This document shows, one piece after another, positions 1-5,586 of a stretch of 7,641 nucleotides of DNA. The DNA lies in contig CAIWFP010000222.1 of NCBI GenBank assembly GCA_903911985.1, positions 1 through 7,641 on the forward strand, in the 5' to 3' direction. A model generated the notes under the pieces. It was not told the DNA's origin. It did not search any database and saw only the letters and a program-made list of their open reading frames with translations. The stretch's first letter is position 1; each line of letters starts with the position of its first letter. This stretch comes from an uncultured Sphingomonadales bacterium (lineage in GTDB: Bacteria; Pseudomonadota; Alphaproteobacteria; Sphingomonadales; Sphingomonadaceae). The position numbers were made by a program, and so were the translations under genes.

Positions 1-2245
1 CGACAACCACGTTGCCAGCTTTGACGATTACGCCCGCCTGCTGCCCTCGGTCAGCTATCAGTCCTTTGCCGGGCCGGGCCAGTCGCAGATCTATTTCCGC
101 GGCATCTCCTCGGGCAGCGAGAGCAACGGCAGCCATGCCGGATCGCAGCCGACCAGCGCCCTTTATATCGACGAAATCCCGCTGACGACCATCGCCGGCG
201 CGGTCGATCTGCACATTTACGGCATGCAGCGCGTCGAGGCCCTTTCCGGCCCGCAAGGCACGCTTTATGGCGCCAGCTCGCTGTCGGGTACACTGCGGCT
301 CATCACCAACAAGCCGAACCCGAGCCGCTTCGAGGGCGGGATCGACATCTCGGGCACCAGCTTCGCCAAGGGCGCGAATTCCAACGGTGGCAGCATCGAT
401 GCCTTCGTCAACGTGCCGCTCAGCGCGCGCGTGGCCCTGCGCGTGTCCGGCTTCTACGAGCGCGACGACGGCTATATCAGCAACATGCCGGGCAAGCGGA
501 CCTATTCGGTCAACAACGTCAATGGCGACCCTATTTCGCTGACCGTGTGCAACGCGCCGGGCCTTTCCGGTTGCGATTTCACCAGCAACCTCGCCAAGAA
601 GAACTTTAACGATGTCGAAACCGCCGGCGGCCGCGCCGCGCTGGGCATTGATCTGGACGATAACTGGACGGTGACGCCAACCGTCATTTACCAGAACCAG
701 AAGACCCATGGCGCCTTCCTCTATGGCCCGCTGCCAGGGCATGGCGATTCCATCGTGCCCGCCGTGGGTGATCTGCAGGTGCAGGATTACACGCCCGATT
801 ACGGCAGCGATGAATGGACGCAGGCCGCGCTCACCATCCATGGCAAGCTGTCCAACTGGGATGTGACCTATTCCGGCGGCTATTTCACCCGCCACCTCGA
901 CACGGTGCAGGATTATTCGGATTATTCCGTCAACTATCAGGCCATTGGCAGCGGATTTTACAATAACTTCTTCACCACGGGCGGCACGAACCTGAACCCG
1001 GGCCAGATCTATCACGGCCACGATGATTAAACGAAGCTGAGCAACGAGCTGCGCGTCTCCTCGCCGTCCAGCGAAGCTTTCCGCCTGACCGCCGGTCTGT
1101 TCATGCAGCGCCAGACCGACCGCATTTTCGCCGACTATGTGATCCCGGGTCTGGCTGCGAGCGATCCCAGCACTTCCTATTCCTCGGCGGTGCCCACCTG
1201 CGGCGATGATGTGTTCTGCACCCGCGTCTACCGCATCGACCGTGACTACGCCGCATTTGCCGACGCGTCCTACGACATCACCACAAGGCTGACCCTGTCC
1301 GGCGGCATTCGTGGCTTCATCGCCAACAATTCCGCCAGCGGTTTCTCCGGCACCTCGGGCAAGGTCGGCAGCTGCATCGCGCCCGCAAACGGCGGCTTCG
1401 GACCCTGCACCCTGTTCAACCGGACTGCCGACCAGAAGGGCGAAGTCCACCGCGTCAACCTGAGCTGGAAGATCGACGGCACGCATATGGTCTATGCGAC
1501 CTATTCCACCGGCTATCGCCCGGGCGGCATCAACCGCATTTCCTATGTCGACCCCTACAAGCCCGACACGCTGACCAACTACGAGATTGGCGCGAAAACC
1601 TCGTGGTTCAACCACAAGTTGACCCTGAACGTGGCGATTTACGACGAGGAATGGAGCAAGCCCCAGTTCCAGGAGACGACGCCGCTCACCACCGGCACGC
1701 TCAGCACCTATAATGTGGGCAGCGCCCGCGTGCGCGGCGCGGAAAGCGATTTCTCGCTGAACCTCGGCCAGCTGACCTTCTCCGGCAGCGGCGCCTATAC
1801 GGACGGCAAGCTGACCAGCGACGTCTGCAAAATCGCCCTCAGCGGCAACCCCGATTGCACCTTGGGCAATGTCGCGGTGAAGGGCGACGCCCTGCCGATC
1901 CAGCCCAAGTTCAAGGGCAACCTCACGCTGCGCTACAAGTTCGATGTGGGCAAGGCGAAGGCCTATGTGCAGGGCGTGGTCAACCACCAGTCGGGCGTGC
2001 GCTCGGCGCTGGTCGATAACGATGCGGCCGCCTTCGGTCCGATCAGCGGCTTCTCCACCGTCGATTTCTCGCTGGGCGCGCAACTGGCTTCGTGGAAATG
2101 GGAATTCTATGTGCAGAACGCCTTTGACCAGCGCGGCATTCTCAGCCTGAACTCGGTCTGCATCCCCTCGGCCTGTTCCGCCTATGGCCGGGCCTATCCC
2201 ACCAAACCGCAGCAGTTCGGCATCAAGCTGGGCGAGAAGTTCTGA
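1..2245 (+). pseudogene. TonB-dependent outer-membrane receptor, 5'-truncated by window, interrupted by an in-frame TAA
   Basis: This is a TonB-dependent receptor, an outer-membrane beta-barrel that imports siderophores, carbohydrates or other large ligands using TonB energy. Codons are read from base 2, giving 342 residues, a TAA at 1028-1030, then 404 more residues in the same frame to TGA at 2243-2245. The plug domain is clear: FRGISSG near visible residues 32-38, YIDEIPL, and RVEALSGPQGTLYGASSLSG at about 77-96, followed by LITNKP. The barrel includes NELRVSSP just after the stop, YATYSTGYRPGGINR, YEIGAKTSW, and a C-terminal GIKLGEKF ending in Phe, as is usual for barrel assembly. The signal peptide, any TonB box and the start of the plug lie before the window. 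An intact gene would encode more than 746 residues, normal for the family. The ATG at 1103 has no visible ribosome-binding site and lies inside the barrel, so separate translation of the second half is unlikely. Substrate unknown. Sequencing error or readthrough cannot be excluded. Confidence 0.87.
1028..1030 (+). other. In-frame TAA stop inside the TonB-dependent receptor
   Basis: The reading frame is ...HGHDD-stop-TKLSNELRVSSP.... There is no frameshift: both sides sit in the same frame, so a single base substitution explains the break. In related receptors an aromatic residue usually precedes the TK-x-S-x-ELR block, so TAT or TAC (Tyr) changed to TAA is the simplest guess; CAA or GAA are alternatives. 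The residue assignment is inference from remembered family patterns, while the stop itself is seen directly. Confidence 0.9.
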
Positions 2246-2252
2246 TCCAAAC

Positions 2253-2279
2253 GGGCGGCGTGGCCTGAACACGCCGCCC
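2253..2279 (+). terminator. Perfect 10-bp hairpin terminator between convergent genes
   Basis: GGGCGGCGTG (2253-2262) pairs perfectly with CACGCCGCCC (2270-2279) around a 7-nt loop. It begins 7 bases after the receptor stop codon, and a moderately T-rich stretch (ATTCATTT) follows on the plus strand. On the minus strand it lies 33 bases past the modC stop and is followed by GTTTGG. It probably ends the receptor transcript and may also serve modC as a bidirectional terminator. The U-tract is imperfect in both directions. Confidence 0.7.
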
Positions 2280-2311
2280 ATTCATTTCCACAGGCTGCCG
2301 CTGGCGACACA

Positions 2312-2941
2312 CTACCCGGCGCCAATGGCAACCACCTCGCCCGCCAGCCGCGCCACTTCGGCAGCGTCGTGGCTGACATAGAGGATGGGCAATTCCAGCT
2401 CATCGCGAATACGCTCGATCACCGCCATGATCTCCTCGCGCCGCGCCGCATCCAGCGAGGCCAGCGGCTCATCCATCGCCAGAAATCGCGGCCCCGACAG
2501 CAGCGCCCGGCCAATCGCCACCCGCTGCGCTTCGCCGCCCGACAGGGTGCGCGGCCGCCGCTCCAGCAGATGGCCGATGCCGAGAAAGGCGCAGGCCTCG
2601 TCCAGCGACATCCAGCGATGCTCCGGGCGCGCCAGCCGCCAGCCATAGAGCAGATTGTCGCGAACATTCATGTGCGGAAACAGCCGCGCGTCCTGAAACA
2701 CATAGCCGCACTCGCGACCCTCGGGTGGCAGGTTCACACCATTGGCGCTATCGAACAACACCCGGCCACCCACCGAAATCCGCCCCGCATCGGGCCTCAG
2801 CAAACCGGCCACGGCATCCAGCACGCTGGTCTTGCCGACACCCGATGGGCCAAACAGCGCCACCAGCCGACTCTGCCCGGCAAAGCTGACCGCGATGCGC
2901 CGATTGCCCCGGGCGATCTGGACCTCAACCTCAAAGGACAT
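2312..2941 (-). CDS. modC: Molybdate ABC transporter ATP-binding protein ModC, short form without MOP domain
   Basis: This is the ATPase subunit of the molybdate importer; it hydrolyses ATP at the cytoplasmic face of ModB. The 209-residue protein has all nucleotide-binding motifs: Walker A GPSGVGKTS (31-39), Q-loop VFQDARLF (Q83), signature LSGGE (133-137), Walker B FLAMDEP (153-159), D-loop SLD (162-164) and switch His191 in YVSHD. The FQDARLFPHMNVRDNL wording is typical of ModC. I chose the ATG at 2941 because GGAGAGG lies 7 bases before it. An in-frame ATG at 2965 would add eight residues but lies deeper inside modB. The gene overlaps the modB stop by 11 bases, which suggests translational coupling. 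Canonical ModC proteins are about 350 residues with a C-terminal molybdate-binding MOP/TOBE domain. Here the chain stops right after the ATPase core, so that regulatory domain is absent. Assignment as modC rests on motifs plus the modAB context. Confidence 0.9.
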   Translation of the reverse strand: MSFEVEVQIARGNRRIAVSFAGQSRLVALFGPSGVGKTSVLDAVAGLLRPDAGRISVGGRVLFDSANGVNLPPEGRECGYVFQDARLFPHMNVRDNLLYGWRLARPEHRWMSLDEACAFLGIGHLLERRPRTLSGGEAQRVAIGRALLSGPRFLAMDEPLASLDAARREEIMAVIERIRDELELPILYVSHDAAEVARLAGEVVAIGAG

Positions 2942-3659
2942 GGCGATGCCTCTCCGGTTCGCCACGCCCGGAACTGCCAGACACGCCCGCGCCCCGGCGC
3001 GTCAGCACCTCGGAGACGACAAGCGCCCCCAGTGACAGCACCACCGACACCACCGCCAGCCGGGCGACAGTGGCATCGCCATCGGGCATCTGCAACGCGC
3101 CATAGATCGCCAGCGGCAGGGTTTGCGTCTGGCCGGGAATGTTCGAGACAAAGGTGATGGTCGCGCCAAATTCACCCAGCGAGCGGGCAAACCCCAGCAC
3201 CATGCCCGCCAGCACCCCCGGCATCGCCAGCGGCAGGGTGATGGTGGCGAAACACCGCCATGGCCCCGCCCCCAGCGTGCGCGCGGCACCCTCCAGCCTC
3301 GGGTCCACCGCCTCCAGCGACAGGCGGATGGCGCGCACCATCAGCGGCAGCGCCATCACCGCCGAAGCCAGCGCGGCCCCGGTCCAGCGGAACATCAGCG
3401 TGATGCCGAAATGGGCCAGAAACCGCCCCGCCGGGCCCTGCGCGCCAAAGCCCAGCAGCAACAGCCACCCGGTCACCACCGGCGGCAGCACCAGCGGCAG
3501 ATGGACCAGCGCATCCAGCACCACCCGGCCGGGAAAGCGCACCCGCGCCAGCACCCAGGCCAGCGCGAAAGCCAAAGGCAACGCGCCCAGCATCGCCACG
3601 CCGCCCACCTTCAGCGACAGGGCGACAATGCTCCATTCCTCGGGCGAAAGCAGGCTCAT
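2931..3659 (-). CDS. modB: Molybdate ABC transporter permease ModB
   Basis: This is the inner-membrane permease of the molybdate importer; two copies form the translocation channel and dock onto ModC. The 242-residue product is close to the family's usual size. It begins MSLLSPEEW, a common ModB start, and shows about five hydrophobic segments (roughly 12-38, 47-72, 93-112, 144-168 and 198-219). The EAA coupling loop that contacts the ATPase is EGAARTLGAGPWRCFATITL (123-142), followed by LPLAMPGVLAG and LGEFGATITF, both characteristic of ModB/CysT-type permeases. The start ATG follows the modA stop by 21 bases. Only AAGG directly abutting the ATG resembles a ribosome-binding site, and no alternative in-frame start is visible nearby, so expression may depend on translation of modA. 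The last ~20 residues (RRGAGVSG... to the end) are a polar tail encoded across the modC ribosome-binding site. Confidence 0.95.
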   Translation of the reverse strand: MSLLSPEEWSIVALSLKVGGVAMLGALPLAFALAWVLARVRFPGRVVLDALVHLPLVLPPVVTGWLLLLGFGAQGPAGRFLAHFGITLMFRWTGAALASAVMALPLMVRAIRLSLEAVDPRLEGAARTLGAGPWRCFATITLPLAMPGVLAGMVLGFARSLGEFGATITFVSNIPGQTQTLPLAIYGALQMPDGDATVARLAVVSVVLSLGALVVSEVLTRRGAGVSGSSGRGEPERHRHVL

Positions 3660-3680
3660 CCTTGCACACCGGGCATAGGC

Positions 3681-4502
3681 TCAGCGCACACCAAAGCCGA
3701 AGCGCAGGAAGATCGCCCTGCCCCCCGCCGAACGCAGGTAGGCGGCAAAGCCCACCGCTTCCGGATTGACCGGCGCCGCGTCAAAGGAGGGCTTCAGCAA
3801 GGCCAGCGGATAGCGGATCGGCTCGTGGCTATGCTCGGGAAAGATGCCGACCACCCGCACCTTGGGTTCCGCCTTGGCGTCGGTGCCATAAACGATGCCC
3901 AGCGGTGCCTCGCCCCGCGCCACCAGCGCCAGTGCCGAACGCACGCTGTCGGTTCCGGCAATCCTGTCGGCCACCCGCGGCCAGACACGCAAGCGGGTGA
4001 GCGCCTGCTTGGCATAGCGCCCGACGGGCACGGAATCCACATTGCCCGTTGCCAGCCGGCCCCCGGTCGATCCGGCACCCAGCGCCTGCGCCAGCGGAAA
4101 GCCGGTCGCGATACGCAGCTTCACGGAGCTGGCCGCCGGGGCCACCAGCACCAGCGTGTTGGTCAGCAGATCCACCCGGCTATCCTCGCGCACAAACCCT
4201 CGCGCGGCGACATGATCCATCCACTCCTCGTCGGCGGAGATGAACATGTCTGCCGGAGCGCCCGCCTCGATCTGTCGGGCCAGCGCCGACGAGGCCGCCA
4301 GCGACAGCACCGGGCGCGGGTGCCCCCGGGCCGCCCAGGCGTCGGCGGCGGCGTTCAGCGATTCCTGCAGGGAAGCCGCCGCCAGCACCACCGGGGCGCT
4401 TGGCTTGGCATGCGTGTCGGCCAAAGTTGGTGCCGGCACCAGTGTTACGGCGCCCAGCACTACCAAGGCGCGCGACATCCAGATCTTGATGCGGTGAAAC
4501 AT
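3681..4502 (-). CDS. modA: Periplasmic molybdate-binding protein ModA
   Basis: This is the periplasmic receptor that binds molybdate (often also tungstate) and delivers it to ModBC. The 273-residue precursor has an N-terminal signal peptide: basic start MFHRIKIWMSR, hydrophobic core LVVLGAVTL, likely cleavage after PTLA (28/29). Oxyanion-pocket motifs typical of ModA are VLAAASLQESL (39-49, Ser44), AASSALARQIEAG (69-81) with ADMFISAD (84-91), DSVPVGRYAKQAL (156-168) and VRSALALVARGEAPLGIVYG (187-206, Tyr205). In E. coli ModA the equivalent Ser, Val and Tyr positions hydrogen-bond the ligand; mapping them here is inference. I chose the ATG at 4502 because GGAG lies 8 bases upstream and it gives a good signal peptide. 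The frame is open to an ATG at 4607, but the extra 35 residues would precede the signal sequence. First gene of the modABC operon. Confidence 0.93.
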   Translation of the reverse strand: MFHRIKIWMSRALVVLGAVTLVPAPTLADTHAKPSAPVVLAAASLQESLNAAADAWAARGHPRPVLSLAASSALARQIEAGAPADMFISADEEWMDHVAARGFVREDSRVDLLTNTLVLVAPAASSVKLRIATGFPLAQALGAGSTGGRLATGNVDSVPVGRYAKQALTRLRVWPRVADRIAGTDSVRSALALVARGEAPLGIVYGTDAKAEPKVRVVGIFPEHSHEPIRYPLALLKPSFDAAPVNPEAVGFAAYLRSAGGRAIFLRFGFGVR

Positions 4503-4556
4503 GGCCGGATCTCCAGAAATGGCGGATCTGCCCGGCGGCAGGCCTCGCTGTATCCG

Positions 4557-4582
4557 CAGGTATATAGAAAACCCATCACCTG
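4557..4582 (-). promoter_or_regulatory. Possible modA promoter/operator: TATATA inside a CAGGT-N16-ACCTG inverted repeat
   Basis: Upstream of modA the otherwise GC-rich sequence becomes AT-rich. A TATATA (4561-4566) could act as a -10 element for leftward transcription about 55-60 bases before the modA ATG. It lies inside an inverted repeat with 5-bp arms, CAGGT (4557-4561) and ACCTG (4578-4582). Only weak -35 candidates (CGCTTT-like) are found 17 bases upstream. ModE operators in enterobacteria are AT-rich palindromes near the mod promoter; this site has a similar position but not a clear match to the E. coli box. The arms are short, so chance is possible. Confidence 0.25.
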
Positions 4583-4610
4583 AAAAGCGGAATGTGCCGC
4601 AACGCACAAT

Positions 4611-4664
4611 CCTGAGTCTATTCTGGCCTGAGGCTATTCTGGCCTGAGGCTATTCTGGCCGAGG
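4611..4664. repeat. Tandem repeat, 16-bp unit, about 3.4 copies
   Basis: The unit CTATTCTGGCCTGAGG occurs perfectly at 4618-4633 and 4634-4649. A third copy at 4650-4664 lacks one T (GGCCGAGG). Bases 4611-4617 (CCTGAGT) look like the tail of a fourth, degraded copy. The array lies between the end of rluE and the modA promoter region. The 16-base period is not a multiple of three and no gene covers the array, so it is non-coding. Two identical adjacent copies suggest recent duplication by slippage. Whether it binds a protein or acts as a transcript-end structure is unknown. Confidence 0.9.
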
Positions 4665-4722
4665 GCGATCCCGCCATTCCGCCACAGGCCCGGCGCGGAG
4701 GGCGGATTGCGATGGGTGGGGC
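4665..4722. other. Non-coding stretch downstream of rluE
   Basis: No gene is seen here. TCCGCC (4678-4683) and GGCGGA (4701-4706) form a 6-bp inverted repeat with a 17-nt spacer, which could fold in the 3' end of the rluE transcript. There is no T-tract, so it is not a convincing intrinsic terminator. Transcription from rluE could run on into modABC. Confidence 0.35.
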
Positions 4723-5301
4723 CTAGCGCGCCGGACCGATCACCCCTTCGCGCCATTCGCCCGGCGGCACGCCATCCAGCGTCCAGCCGCCGATGCTCCA
4801 GCGCACCAGCCGCAGGGTCGGGTGGCCAATCGCGGCGGTCATGCGGCGCACCTGCCGGTTGCGGCCCTCGGTTATCGTGAGGCGTATCCAGCTGTCGGGC
4901 ACGGTCTTGCGAAAGCGCACCGGTGGATCGCGCGGCCACAGCGCGGGATCGGCGATGGCCTCCACCGTCGCCGGGCGGGTTGGCCCGTCTTTCAGCACCA
5001 CCCCGCGCCGCAGCGCATCGAGGCTGGCCGAATCGGGCTCGCCCTCCACCTGCACCAGATAGGTCTTGGGGCTCTCGAAGCGCGGGTCGGCAATGCGGGC
5101 CTGCAAACGACCATCATCGGTGAGCAGCAGCAGCCCCTCGCTATCGAGATCGAGGCGGCCGGCGGGATAGACCCCGGGCACACAGATATAGTCCGACAGG
5201 GTGGGCCGGGCCGGGGCGTCCACGGACTGCGCCTCGCCGAGCCTGTCGGTGAACTGGCACAGCACGCCATAGGGTTTGTTAAACAGGATCAATCGCGCCA
5301 T
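4723..5301 (-). CDS. rluE: 23S rRNA pseudouridine synthase, RluE-type (RsuA/RluB/E/F family)
   Basis: This enzyme isomerises a uridine to pseudouridine in ribosomal RNA; E. coli RluE modifies U2457 of 23S rRNA. The 192-residue protein starts MARLILFNKPYGVLCQFTD, the standard family opening. It has the catalytic motif AGRLDLDSEGLLLLT with nucleophile Asp51, then KTYLVQVEG (79-87), VVLKDGPTRPA, WPRDPPVRFRK (122-132), the RNA-binding/active-site motif EGRNRQVRRMT (145-155) and GHPTLRLVR. The WPR-PPVR-RK block and the absence of an N-terminal S4 domain favour RluE over RluB, RluF or RsuA. The size is slightly below E. coli RluE (217). There is only a weak purine-rich ribosome-binding site (GGGAAA) next to the ATG. 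It lies upstream of modA on the same strand, 220 bases away, and diverges from the autotransporter. No functional tie to either is apparent. Confidence 0.88.
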   Translation of the reverse strand: MARLILFNKPYGVLCQFTDRLGEAQSVDAPARPTLSDYICVPGVYPAGRLDLDSEGLLLLTDDGRLQARIADPRFESPKTYLVQVEGEPDSASLDALRRGVVLKDGPTRPATVEAIADPALWPRDPPVRFRKTVPDSWIRLTITEGRNRQVRRMTAAIGHPTLRLVRWSIGGWTLDGVPPGEWREGVIGPAR

Positions 5302-5586
5302 TTTCCCGCCACTTCCCTCACTTAGCCATCCCGGCGCACCGGGCTCGCCACACCCGGTCGCCGTTACGCAGACAAAGCGCCAACGTCCAGCGCCACGCCC
5401 ATAAAACGCGGCGTCCTCAACCCTCGCCTGGGCCCCACACGCCGTCTCCGAATGCGATTTTGACCACCTTCATCCCACAGATTTACGGCTTGACCGCAAA
5501 GCCCCCTCTTGTTCATTTGGCATTAACCTGACAGACCGCACTCGCCCCGGGGATAGCCCCCATTTAAAAACAAGGACCAGCCGCGC
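5302..5586. other. Divergent intergenic region between rluE and the autotransporter
   Basis: No gene is supported in these 285 bases. Three things are visible. A GC hairpin spans 5332-5363: CGGCG and ACCGGG pair with CCCGGT and CGCCG across a 9-nt loop and a one-base bulge. A TTGACC at 5490-5495 could be a -35 element for the autotransporter, but its -10 partner (TTCATT, 5512-5517) is weak. A short GGGG-ATAG-CCCC hairpin (5549-5560) lies just before the ribosome-binding site AAGGA (5572-5576), which ends 10 bases ahead of the autotransporter ATG. Promoter calls here are tentative. Confidence 0.35.

Noticed and set aside
1103..2245. A separate 380-residue gene starting at ATG 1103
   Set aside because: The sequence is receptor barrel continuing the same frame as the upstream part. 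There is no ribosome-binding site before 1103 and no signal peptide, so it is the distal part of the interrupted receptor.
2369..3157. Plus-strand open frame of 262 codons
   Set aside because: It lies in mirror register opposite modC for most of its length, has Arg/Pro/Gln-rich composition and no motif, and modC has all ABC ATPase signatures.
3123..4583. Plus-strand open frame of 486 codons rich in Arg, Gln, His and Pro
   Set aside because: It lies in mirror register opposite modA and modB, which carry unmistakable family motifs. Its openness follows from avoidance of TTA, CTA and TCA in those genes.
4503..4607. N-terminal extension of ModA to an ATG at 4607
   Set aside because: It would place 35 residues before the signal peptide and cover the probable promoter. 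The ATG at 4502 has a GGAG ribosome-binding site and a normal secretory start.
4503..4660. Molybdenum-cofactor riboswitch ahead of modA
   Set aside because: The leader between the probable promoter and the modA ATG is only about 50-60 bases and shows no multi-stem architecture of that kind.
4611..4664. CRISPR array
   Set aside because: Repeats are directly adjacent with no unique spacers, the unit is only 16 bp, and no cas gene is present.
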